This document shows positions 43,812 through 52,377 of a DNA stretch of 64,000 nt, in pieces; position 1 is the first letter of the stretch; each line of letters opens with the position of its first letter. A program made the position numbers and the translations under genes. The DNA is from Okeania hirsuta (GTDB lineage: Bacteria; Cyanobacteriota; Cyanobacteriia; Cyanobacteriales; Microcoleaceae), in the NCBI RefSeq assembly GCF_003838195.1, contig NZ_RCBY01000008.1, positions 1 to 64,000 on the forward strand, in the 5' to 3' direction. A model generated the notes under the pieces. It made no database searches. It was not told the DNA's origin and saw only the letters and a list, made by a program, of their open reading frames with translations.

Positions 43812-44654
43812 ATGGCAAAAATAGCTCTATTAATTGGAGTTAGTGAATACCTCCCAGAATTTCCGGCTTTGCCTAGTGCGGTGAAAGATGTTGAGGCAAT
43901 GAAGGAAGTTTTAGGTAATTCGGAAATGGGAGGTTTTGATAATATTGAGGTTTTGAAAAATTCCAATCGTCAACAGATAGAAGAGGCAATTTATGATTTG
44001 TTTGCTGACCGGAATAAGGATGATGTTTTACTTTTTTATTTTTCTGGTCATGGAGTTAAAAGTAGAGAGGGTAATTTATTTTTAGCTACTCCTCAAACTC
44101 GCAAAGGTGAAAGGGGAATTGTTACGCCGACTGCTGTGGGTGCTAGTCTTTTACAAAGTCAAATGAATGATAGTTTTTCTCAACGTCTGGTTGTGATTCT
44201 TGACTGTTGTTATAGTGGCGCATTTACTAAAGGAATGACTGCTAAAGGGGATGAAAATATAGATATTCAAACTGAATTAGGTGGAGAAGGTAGGGCAATT
44301 TTGATGTCTTCTAGTGCTGTTCAAAGTTCTTTTGAGTCGGAAGGTTCTGAATTATCTATTTATACAAAATATCTCGTTGAAGGTATTAAAACTGGAGCAG
44401 CAGATACCGATAATAATGGCAAAATTTCAGCCGATGAATTGCATCAATATGTGAGTGAAAAAGTACGCCAAGAATCTCCAGCAATGACTCCTCAATTTGA
44501 ACCTCACAAGGAAGGTTATCGAATTTTTTTAGCACGTTCGCCACAGGATGAACCGAATTTAAAATTTCGTCGAGAAGTTAAAGAAATACTGATTAAAAAC
44601 AATGGCGAAATTAGTTTGCTAGACCATAATTTTTTGGATGAACTCTATAGATAA
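43812..44654 (+). CDS. caspase-family protein, N-terminal part of a stop-split caspase-GUN4 gene
   Basis: 280 residues of caspase-like (metacaspase/EcaP type) peptidase. It reads MAKIALLIGVSEYLPEFPAL, the catalytic His 80 in FYFSGHGV and the catalytic Cys 133 in ILDCCYSGAF, both in the right context (p20 core), with RAILMSSSAVQSSFES and IYTKYLVEGI. After residue 280 one TAA stops the frame (44652-44654), but the same frame continues, without shift, through IGLSQPESEAIITEEKQPYE into the next piece. Relatives have one long protein: caspase, helical linker, membrane span, and a C-terminal sensor. So this is either a recent nonsense mutation or a readthrough site. Cleaves after Arg or Lys in the family. 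Confidence 0.85.
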   Translation: MAKIALLIGVSEYLPEFPALPSAVKDVEAMKEVLGNSEMGGFDNIEVLKNSNRQQIEEAIYDLFADRNKDDVLLFYFSGHGVKSREGNLFLATPQTRKGERGIVTPTAVGASLLQSQMNDSFSQRLVVILDCCYSGAFTKGMTAKGDENIDIQTELGGEGRAILMSSSAVQSSFESEGSELSIYTKYLVEGIKTGAADTDNNGKISADELHQYVSEKVRQESPAMTPQFEPHKEGYRIFLARSPQDEPNLKFRREVKEILIKNNGEISLLDHNFLDELYR

Positions 44655-44729
44655 ATTGGGTTATCCCAGCCTGAATCTGAAGCTATTATAACTGAAGAAA
44701 AACAGCCTTATGAATTATTTAAAAATAAA

Positions 44730-45506
44730 TTGAAGCGTTATGAAGACGCTTTAATTTTAGCAGTTAAAGAAAGTAATCCTTTAACAGAAAATAATCGCAA
44801 AACTCTCCAGAAATTTCAGTCACTTTTTGGGTTGAGAGATGAGGATATTGCGCCTATTGAGGAAAAAATTATATCCCAGCTACCAAAGCCACCTAATCCC
44901 AAACCTAAACTCAAAGTAGGGTGTTTTGTAATAATAGGTACAGGAGTTTTACTAAGTATTTCGTTTTTTACTTTACTACCAAAGTCAGCACCACCACCAA
45001 GACCATTACCATCGTTAACAACAACACTACCAACAGACCAAAACTCAAAGTATTCAAAGCTAGAAAATCTACTAAAAGAAAAGGAGTGGAAAGAGGCAGA
45101 TATAGAAACTTCTCGTTTAATGTTGAAAGTTGCGGGGGGAGAGGAGCGAGGATATCTAAGTGAAAAAGATGTAGAAAATTTTCCTTGTACAGACCTCCGC
45201 ACAATTGACCAGCTTTGGGTAGAATATAGTGATCGTAAATTTGGCTTTTCTGTGCAGAAGAAAATTTACCAGAGTTTGGGTGGAACAAAAGAGTATGATT
45301 CAGAGGTATGGAAAAATTTTGGAGATCAAGTAGGATGGAGAAAAGGAGACGAATCGTTGAGCTACGATGAGCTTTGGGAGGAGGATAACCTCCCTTCCAT
45401 GTTGAAGGGGAACCTCCCTTCCATGTGGGTGCTTATTAATGGCAATAGGCTTATTAATGGCAAACGGTTTGTGGTCTTCTCTCGCGCAGAGACTTGTAGA
45501 CTTTAA
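44730..45506 (+). CDS. linker-TM-GUN4 domain protein, C-terminal part of the split caspase gene
   Basis: 258 residues from a TTG; the frame is open from 44655. Residues 1-55 are a helical linker (YEDALILAVKESNPLTENNR; FGLRDEDIAPIEEKI) typical after the caspase core. A membrane span follows (VGCFVIIGTGVLLSISFFTL, about 62-83), then a Pro/Thr-rich stretch, then a GUN4 domain (about 108-258; KYSKLENLLKEKEWKEADIE, TSRLMLKVAG, FPCTDLRTIDQLWVEYSDRK, FGFSVQKKIYQSLGG). GUN4 binds protoporphyrin and Mg-protoporphyrin. The end has two short tandem duplications (NLPSM.. twice and INGNRLINGKR), after which it ends in FSRAETCRL, as GUN4 domains do. As a separate gene it would lack the protease. Probably a decayed half of one protein. 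Confidence 0.75.
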   Translation: MKRYEDALILAVKESNPLTENNRKTLQKFQSLFGLRDEDIAPIEEKIISQLPKPPNPKPKLKVGCFVIIGTGVLLSISFFTLLPKSAPPPRPLPSLTTTLPTDQNSKYSKLENLLKEKEWKEADIETSRLMLKVAGGEERGYLSEKDVENFPCTDLRTIDQLWVEYSDRKFGFSVQKKIYQSLGGTKEYDSEVWKNFGDQVGWRKGDESLSYDELWEEDNLPSMLKGNLPSMWVLINGNRLINGKRFVVFSRAETCRL

Positions 45507-45858
45507 CATATAAGCGTTTCAGCCGTCAACAGAAAAAAGTTTTAGGAACTTAATTTTACGAATTTTGTTGATTTCAGGATTTTGATACCCTTTTTTCAGT
45601 TATCAGTTATCAGTTATCAGTCTAGTAGGTTGGGTTAAGCGACAGCGCAACCCAACAAAAATCTATATCTATAGAAATAAAATATGTGTTGGGTTTCACT
45701 TCGTTCTACCCAACCTACGAAATGGTTGTTTTTTATTATTAGGAATTGTTTAACTCACTACCTGAATTTAACTCTTTATCTGTACCAGTCTATAAATGTT
45801 AATTTTCGGTGTGTTACGCTGACACTAACACACCCTACTAGACCTACTTTTCATCAAA
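45507..45858. other. intergenic region with repeats
   Basis: No gene. A GTTGGGT-type element (45625-45718), TATCAGT heptamers (45597-45620) and a GTGTGTTACGCTGACACTAA segment (45808-45850) related to other common cyanobacterial repeats. Confidence 0.5.
45625..45718. repeat. MITE-like element (GTAGGTTGGGTT ends)
   Basis: GTAGGTTGGGTTAAGCGA with GCGCAACCCAACA at the left, TGTTGGGTTTCACTTCG with ACCCAACCTAC at the right. A 94-base structure common in cyanobacteria. Confidence 0.75.
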
Positions 45859-47268
45859 CTAAGCTGAAGGATGAGTCATATTTTTAGGAATCACAATCTC
45901 ATCAAATTCCTCCGCTGAAACATAACCCAACTCCAAACAAGCTTCCTTCAAAGTCAACTCTTTCTCATGGGCAACCTTAGCAACTTTCGCAGCATTATCA
46001 TACCCAATTTTTGGACTCAAAGCTGTCACTAACATCAAAGACTGTTCCAAATAAAATTCAATTTTTTTCTGATTTGCCTGCAAATCAACTAATAGAAAGT
46101 CCGTAAAATTATTACAACTATCAGCAATCAAATTAATCGACTGAATTAAATTAAATATCATCATCGGTTTATAAGTATTTAACTCAAAACTTCCCTGAGC
46201 GCCAGCAAAAGCGATCGCTGCATCATACCCCATTACCTGAGTCGCCACCATCGTCATTGCCTCACACTGAGTAGGATTAACTTTTCCTGGCATAATTGAA
46301 GACCCTGGCTCATTTGCAGGCAAAATTAATTCCCCAAACCCACACCGGGGACCACTTCCCAACCACCGAATATCATTAGCAATTTTCAACAACGAACAAG
46401 CTAAAGTCTTCAGAGTGCCGCTCGCCATAACTATTGGATCGTGAGCAGCTAAAGCAGCAAATTTATTCGGTGCAGACACAAATGGCAACCCAGTTATTTC
46501 ACTAATATATTTTGCAGCAAGTTCGGCAAAACCACTAACTGTATTTAATCCCGTTCCCACTGCGGTGCCACCTAGAGCGAGTTCATACAAACTTGGCAAA
46601 ACATTAGTTATGTGTTGTATATTTGCATCGAGTTGTGCCACATATCCAGAAAATTCCTGCCCCAATGTTAACGGTACAGCATCTTGCAAGTGGGTACGCC
46701 CTATTTTAACAATTTCGGAAAATACTTCTGATTTTTCCTGGAGTGCATCGCGCATTTTCTTGACTTTCGGCAACAACTTTTCCTGTAATGCTATTGCTGA
46801 GGCGATGTGCATAGCAGTGGGAAAAGTATCGTTAGATGACTGCGACATATTAACGTGGTCGTTGGGATGTATTGGTATTTTGCTTCCCATTTCTCCACCA
46901 GCAATTTCGATCGCCCGGTTAGAAATGACTTCGTTGACATTCATATTGCACTGGGTGCCACTTCCTGTCATCCAGACTCGCAGCGGAAAGTTACCATCTA
47001 GTTTCCCAGCAATTATTTCTTCTGCTGCTTGAGAAATTAATTTTGTTTTATCTTCTGGGAGTTTGCCGAGTTCGTGGTTGGTTTGAGCAACTGCCTTTTT
47101 GAGAATGGCGAATGCTTTGATGACTTCTGGTGGGATGTAGTCTTGGCCAATACAGAAGTAGATGAGCGATCGCTGAGTTTGAGCGCCCCAATAACGATTT
47201 GCTGGTACTTCTATTTTTCCCATGCTATCGCTTTCAATGCGCATTTTAGACGACATTAATTCTGTCAT
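45859..47268 (-). CDS. fumC: class II fumarate hydratase
   Basis: A 469-residue class II fumarase, which turns fumarate into malate in the cytoplasm (tricarboxylic acid cycle; in cyanobacteria also recycling fumarate from purine and arginine synthesis). Signs: [20 protein letters not shown] at the N-terminus, [19 protein letters not shown] (about 101-119), [15 protein letters not shown], the His in [17 protein letters not shown] (His 193), and the superfamily signature [11 protein letters not shown] (322-332). The length is normal. Start at 47268 ([13 protein letters not shown]), though Met 5 or Met 9 would match other fumarases better. It ends KNMTHPSA; usual members end close to this. Alone in its direction. 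Confidence 0.93.
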   Translation of the reverse strand: MTELMSSKMRIESDSMGKIEVPANRYWGAQTQRSLIYFCIGQDYIPPEVIKAFAILKKAVAQTNHELGKLPEDKTKLISQAAEEIIAGKLDGNFPLRVWMTGSGTQCNMNVNEVISNRAIEIAGGEMGSKIPIHPNDHVNMSQSSNDTFPTAMHIASAIALQEKLLPKVKKMRDALQEKSEVFSEIVKIGRTHLQDAVPLTLGQEFSGYVAQLDANIQHITNVLPSLYELALGGTAVGTGLNTVSGFAELAAKYISEITGLPFVSAPNKFAALAAHDPIVMASGTLKTLACSLLKIANDIRWLGSGPRCGFGELILPANEPGSSIMPGKVNPTQCEAMTMVATQVMGYDAAIAFAGAQGSFELNTYKPMMIFNLIQSINLIADSCNNFTDFLLVDLQANQKKIEFYLEQSLMLVTALSPKIGYDNAAKVAKVAHEKELTLKEACLELGYVSAEEFDEIVIPKNMTHPSA

Positions 47269-47416
47269 TAGTATTTTGATGATATGGTGTATCTTTATAT
47301 TTACTTACATCATTATCTTTTATGGCACTGACTTAGTTAAATTTTTATTTTTTTGTCTTTAATTTATAAGAATTTTATGCTCATAAAATTATCTGATTAT
47401 ACTATTTTTATTCTCT

Positions 47417-48616
47417 TTAGCATTCAGGTGCCAAAGCTAAAGATTGCGAAAGGTTATTTTTATTTTGATATTTCTGTTTTTTTAACTTTAAATATTTTTC
47501 TACTGTGTCTAAGATTTTTTTTGCATTTGCTGGTTTTCTTAAAAAATCTGTTGCTCCTGCTAATAATCCCCTAGCCCGATTTAGATAATTATCCTGTCCA
47601 GTATAAATAATAATAGGAGTTTGTTTATAAATTGAAGCTTTCCGCAAAAAATTACAGAGTGCATAACTATCAACTTCCGGCATAACTAAATCTATAAATA
47701 TTAATTCAGGATTTTTTTTAGCCATTAATCCTACCCCTTGCATTGGGTCAGTAATTTTCTCAATTTTATAACCTTTAGGCATCAAAATTTGCTCTAAAAA
47801 TTTACCTGTTGTTGGTGTAGAATCTATACAAGCTATCAGAGGTCTATAACGATTTGTTGAACAGTAAGCTAGGTGTAATTGTTCCCATGGAGAAGGTAAA
47901 TCTGGTATAGCTCGAACTTCTATTACACCTTGTTTTAAAAAATGATATATAGTACGAGTTGTTAAGGTTAAACATTGCCTTTTTTTAGCTGTAATATCCC
48001 ACAAGGTATTTTCACCATTAAATTTATTAGTAAGAACCTGTATAGATTCTTCACTGAGACGACTTTGTAATTTTATAGATTGTTTAACTACCGGAGCTTG
48101 TTCTGGGAAAATATCATTAATACCTATTTTCTGCCAGCGTTCCCAAAGTTTTTGTGCTGCCTCTATAACTTGCTTTAATTCTAATGGAGATAATGCTAAG
48201 TTGGAACAAATTTCTGATGTTAATTCCCCATCGGATTGCCAGTTGAGATTTAAAATTGACTGACCTGCTAAAGCAAAGAAAATTTCATAGCTGCTACTAC
48301 GGATAATTGCTTTACCTTGTTTTATAGTTATTTGTTCTTTAGTAAGACCTTGCTGAAGAAGCTTATATTCCCATAATTCTTCAGTAGATAGTAAATTAGC
48401 GTTAAATTTTAGATGCTGACAATGTTGACTAATTGTTCTGTACCAACGTCTAGTTTGATGTAATCCCCCTGTAGCATATAACATTTGTCCTCGACAAAAG
48501 TAAATCTGCCATTTTTGTTCGCCATTGTCTAATATTAGTTTACCTGTTGCTTGCTTGTGACTAAGTGCGGCCAAAACTTTCCATACTTTGTTACACCTGA
48601 TATTAGTTATTAACAT
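47417..48616 (-). CDS. PatA-like response regulator (DUF4388 and receiver)
   Basis: A 399-residue regulator. The N-terminal region (1-100) resembles DUF4388/PatA-N: VWKVLAALSHKQATGKLILD, QKWQIYFCRGQMLYATGGLH, TRRWYR. The middle is helical. The receiver domain (about 265-385) has CIDSTPTTGKFLEQILMPKG, the phospho-acceptor Asp in LIFIDLVMPEVDSYALC, Thr in IIIYTGQD and Lys in TDFLRKPANA. The usual acid pair is changed (Ile-Asp-Ser instead of Asp-Asp), so phosphorylation may differ. PatA-type proteins set heterocyst pattern in Anabaena, and relatives act in phototaxis and gene control in other filamentous species. Tandem paralogue at 49155-50381, 540 bases upstream in the same direction. Confidence 0.82.
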   Translation of the reverse strand: MLITNIRCNKVWKVLAALSHKQATGKLILDNGEQKWQIYFCRGQMLYATGGLHQTRRWYRTISQHCQHLKFNANLLSTEELWEYKLLQQGLTKEQITIKQGKAIIRSSSYEIFFALAGQSILNLNWQSDGELTSEICSNLALSPLELKQVIEAAQKLWERWQKIGINDIFPEQAPVVKQSIKLQSRLSEESIQVLTNKFNGENTLWDITAKKRQCLTLTTRTIYHFLKQGVIEVRAIPDLPSPWEQLHLAYCSTNRYRPLIACIDSTPTTGKFLEQILMPKGYKIEKITDPMQGVGLMAKKNPELIFIDLVMPEVDSYALCNFLRKASIYKQTPIIIYTGQDNYLNRARGLLAGATDFLRKPANAKKILDTVEKYLKLKKQKYQNKNNLSQSLALAPEC

Positions 48617-49154
48617 AATTATTCTATTTTATATTTGCTATCTAATTTTATCTCTAGTTTAATCATACAATCAAACTTTTTCTATAGGGTTTAACCCTCT
48701 ACGGAGTATTTTATCCACGATTAATTATTAAAAAATTAATTTTTCTGAAAATTTTACTATAAACATATAGATTAACTAGCTGTAAGCTATCAGTTACTAG
48801 CAGTCAGCGGGGATAGTCCATATAAAAAAGACATCTAAAAGCTTGGGTTAAAATCCCCGACTTCTAGCTTGTTGTTTAATTTTATGAGGAGTTGAAATCC
48901 CATTCTAAAAAGCTGAATACTAAACGCTCTCTCGCTGTTTGCGGAGCATTCCATCAGGAAATACTTTTTAATAATGTTGATTTAATGATTTTATTAAGAT
49001 TACTTTTTTAATATATTTTACGAGATATAACAAAAAGATTAGGCGGCTAGTCGTGATGTGGTTTATATAGAAACACTAGATTTGACAAGTGCAAAATTGT
49101 GTATCAAAATTATCATTAATGAATAATTAACTTATAATTGATCGCAATTTAGTG
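48617..49154. other. intergenic region with repeat fragments
   Basis: No gene. Contains a decayed TAAGCATTCAG-type relative (48780-48970, with GTTTGCGGAGCATTCC near 48938). Confidence 0.4.
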
Positions 49155-50363
49155 TTAGCTTCCTACAGCCATAAAAGTCAAATCATATGTTTGCCCCAAA
49201 GTGCTTTTCAAATCATTTGTAGAATGTTTAGGATTGACATACTTTTCCAAAACTTCTACAATTTTTTCTGGATCGTAAGATTTATACAGGTAATCATTAG
49301 CACCTACAATTCTAGCTCTAGTCCGGTCGATAATACTGTCTTGAGTTGAAAAAAATACAATTGGTATATCTTGAAAGGTAGTAGTTTTTCGTAAAAATTT
49401 ACATATTGTATAACCACTAACTTTAGGCATAATTAAATCCAAAAAAATTAAATCAGGTTTACATTCTTCCAAAAGAGCTAATCCTTTAATTGGATTTTGA
49501 ATATGCAAAATTTCATATCCCAGTGGCTTGAGAATTTTATCCAGTAAGAAACCAGTACTATAACTATCATCAATACAAGCAATTTTGACTTTATCAACAC
49601 TCTTTTCTATCGCTGGCAAGTGAAATTTTTCTGAAGGTGGAAGCCAATCTTCTACCTTCAGAAAATTAATTAAGCCTAGTTTTTCAAAGCTATATAAACT
49701 ATGGGTAATTACCTCTAATGACATTTTCATTTCTAATGTAATATCCCAAATTGTTCGTTTACCATTGAGTAACTTATCGAGCTTCAAAACAGACTCTGAT
49801 TTTTCTTGATTTAATAACTTATTTCTATTTTTAATAATTGGCACAAGTTCGGGATTAATGTGCAATAAACCTTCATCTTTTAAAGATTTTAAAAGTATTT
49901 TTGCTGAAGCAAGAACTTCTTTAATTTCTCGCCTTGATAACAGTAAATTTAAAGTTTTTTGAGAAGTGGAATGTTTCTGTGGATGCCATCTTCTTGTTAA
50001 ACCTGCTTGACTAATAATAGCAAAGAAAACTTCTTCAGTGATAGTACGCAAAATTGCCTTAGCTTCACTTAAAGTTATTTGATTATCACTAATAGCTATT
50101 TGCAACAATTTATATTCCCATAGTTGAACATTTGTTAACTGATTAAGTTCAAATTTAAAGTTAGGACAATGTTTCTTGACAGCTCTATACCAACGTCTGG
50201 TAGGGTGTAACCCACCACTTGCATATAAAAGATGACCAAATAGGAAATAAAGTTGCCATTCTTGATTGCCATAAGCGACGCTCAACTTTCCGGTAACTTG
50301 CTTTTTGCTGACTATACTCAGGGTATTTGCTAGCTTAATATAACCAATAGTGGGTGCTGACAT
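49155..50363 (-). CDS. PatA-like response regulator (DUF4388 and receiver), second copy
   Basis: About 402 residues from the ATG at 50363, which lines up with the start of the neighbouring paralogue; an upstream ATG at 50381 would add MKGSII. The N-terminal region (LANTLSIVSKKQVTGKLSVA; NQEWQLYFLFGHLLYASGGL; HPTRRWYRAVKKHCPNF) is DUF4388-like. The receiver domain has the acid pair (IACIDDSYSTGFLLDKILKP), Asp in LIFLDLIMPKVSGYTIC, Ser/Thr (FFSTQDSI) and Lys in NDYLYKSYDP, so the phosphorylation chemistry is more standard than in the other copy. Both copies share the same length and organisation and probably arose by tandem duplication. The C-terminus (SLTFMAVGS-like end) is short. Confidence 0.82.
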   Translation of the reverse strand: MSAPTIGYIKLANTLSIVSKKQVTGKLSVAYGNQEWQLYFLFGHLLYASGGLHPTRRWYRAVKKHCPNFKFELNQLTNVQLWEYKLLQIAISDNQITLSEAKAILRTITEEVFFAIISQAGLTRRWHPQKHSTSQKTLNLLLSRREIKEVLASAKILLKSLKDEGLLHINPELVPIIKNRNKLLNQEKSESVLKLDKLLNGKRTIWDITLEMKMSLEVITHSLYSFEKLGLINFLKVEDWLPPSEKFHLPAIEKSVDKVKIACIDDSYSTGFLLDKILKPLGYEILHIQNPIKGLALLEECKPDLIFLDLIMPKVSGYTICKFLRKTTTFQDIPIVFFSTQDSIIDRTRARIVGANDYLYKSYDPEKIVEVLEKYVNPKHSTNDLKSTLGQTYDLTFMAVGS

Positions 50364-50888
50364 AATTATTGAACCTTTCAAATCATCGTAATATTTAATT
50401 TTGCAGTATTAAGCACTAGAGCAGCATGATATAGACATGGTTTTTATTGTTTCATATTTCCTTTATTATGTCATCGCTTGTTATACTGAGTTTTTTTAAT
50501 AATTGTACTGAAATATCAGGGTTTTCTCAGAAACTTTTTGATTTACTTGTTTGTAGCAGGAAACACTTAACAGTGGGGAACAGGTTTTCTTGTATTCAAT
50601 TCATCATCACTCTATATACTAACCAATTCAATATTTACTAACAATATTTATTATTAACCACATTCTCTACCGATTATACATCCGCCATTCGGATTATTTT
50701 TGAATTATTTTTTTCAGCAGATTCATAATATTAGATTGTAGGTATAGCAGTAGACAGATAGGTTAGGACATAGATTGATCAAGATATTTAGACAGGGAAA
50801 TATTTTTCCTACTTTTCCCTATTCCCTGTAATATTTTATATTTTCGACATTGATTTAATTGTATCTCATCTCAAACTTGGTTGATTGT

Positions 50889-51134
50889 ATACCAATTTGA
50901 TAAATATTTGCTACAAATAGCTAGGATATTTCTTAGGAGTCAACCCACCCCTAACTCCTCCCAGGAAGGGAAGTCAGTCCTCAGATAGGAGAGCTGTCGG
51001 ATTGGCGACGTACAGAATAAATAGCTTTGATACCATTTATTAGGTCGGAATTTATATTTTTAGTCCAAGGGACATCTTTGATAAAGTCTTTTAATTGCCC
51101 TTATTATTCGTAACATTATTTTTCCAAATTGGTA
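50889..51134. repeat. MITE-like element (ATACCAATTTGA ends)
   Basis: ATACCAATTTGATAAATATT at the left, TTTCCAAATTGGTA at the right, with CTACAAATAGCTAGGATATT and the segment TTATTATTCGTAACATTATT. Contains GGCGACGTACAG (also in the copy at 23895). Confidence 0.8.
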
Positions 51135-51655
51135 GTATATAATTAGTGTTTCGTAATTTTCATAATTTACTTGCTTGCAAATTGTTATAATATTAAGTCT
51201 CATGTAATACTTAGTGTGATTCGTTCTGGAAAATACTATTTGTGTTAAATTTACACTTAAATCCTTGTAAATGAAGTGTTCTATAAATTATCAAATCAGC
51301 TCTCCAAAGCAATAATATTTAACTTAAATAAATTAGTTAGGTATTAGCATAATAAATAAAGATATTAATGTTTGAATGCGATGACAAGATTGGGGATAAA
51401 ATGGAAAAGTTATTGTTCCTATAGCAGTACGTTCTTTAGTGAGGACAGTAAATTTGACTGAAAAGGGAGTAGGGGGTAGGGAATAGAGGAATGTCTGCAC
51501 TATATTTGCGTAGTGCTATATGTAAAATTGATAAAAATTAGTTTTAGAAGTAGGTAAAGAGTTAAGTGAGTATGATTAGCCATTAGTTTCATTTGCAAAA
51601 ATACCAGGCAAAAATAGACCTATTATCAAACTTTTCTAATTTAGCAATAAGTCTA

Positions 51656-51930
51656 ATACCAATTTGATAAATATTTGCTACAAATAGCTAGGATATTTCT
51701 TAGGAGTCAACCCACCCCTGCCCCTCCCAGGAGGGGAAGTCAGGAGGACCGAGTCACACGGGAATAGCTTCAATACCATTTTCAGGTCGGAAATCATTCT
51801 TTTCTCTTGGTGCGCTACCAGGTGCGACTGGCGTCGTCGCGGGGTCACACCGCTTTGTCGAAGAGAATATCCTGCACGTGTTTTTTTATTCCTCTTACTA
51901 TTCGTAATATTCTTTTTTCACGCTTGGTAT
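51656..51930. repeat. MITE-like element (ATACCAATTTGA ends), with inner insertion
   Basis: Same left end and body as 50889-51134, but the right end is CACGCTTGGTAT as in 23895-24118. A piece of the GACGCGGGG-type repeat (TCTCTTGGTGCGCTACCAGG and GTCGTCGCGGGGTCAC) sits inside at about 51797-51862, an element within an element. Confidence 0.75.
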
Positions 51931-51952
51931 AACAAACTCCTGCTTAAGATAA

Positions 51953-52068
51953 ATAGACATCTGGTAAAAATCAAAAATTAAATCAATTCTCACACTAGAT
52001 ATATCAATTATTTCTCCCTACTGCCTACAGCAAAGCTGCCTACTCCCTCTTTTCTGGAGATGTCTAAT
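51953..52068. repeat. MITE-like element (ATAGACATCT ends)
   Basis: ATAGACATCTGG at the left, CTGGAGATGTCTAATA at the right; interior CTACTGCCTACAGCAAAGC and TGCCTACTCCCT resembles the 55801-55918 copy. Confidence 0.75.
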
Positions 52069-52377
52069 AATTATTATCTCAACAATAAGATAGTAAAGAA
52101 TGATCGAAATTCTAGTCTTGTCTTCAGAGTAAGTTACTAATCTATTAGCTATCCATCTTTCCCATTCTTTTCTTAACTTTTTTTACTTCTTTATTCCTGT
52201 TTCTAGAATAGATGATTTGAATGCTGACCAGCTTAATGAATTCCATAGTTCATTTTCGACTATTTTTTCTTCTTTATCATAGAAGTAAATCCACAATTTA
52301 TGTGATTTATATATCAACAGCTAGCCGCAATAATAGTTTGTAATTTCTATTGCCGACATTAGTATTAGTATTTTATT

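Larger units (their letters stand above)
50382..52377. other. 2-kb intergenic region made largely of repeats
   Basis: No gene seen in about 2,000 bases. Two ATACCAATTTGA elements (50889-51134 and 51656-51930), one ATAGACATCTCC element (51953-52068), a TAGCGCTACG-like end (51500-51525) and pentamer tracts. The rest is AT-rich. Confidence 0.6.

Noticed and set aside
44816-45509. Several frames on both strands within the GUN4 piece
   Set aside because: They are antisense or shifted shadows of the linker-TM-GUN4 frame, which has clear homology.
46565-47032. A 155-codon plus-strand frame within fumC
   Set aside because: Antisense to a highly conserved enzyme gene; low-complexity Cys-rich translation typical of shadows.
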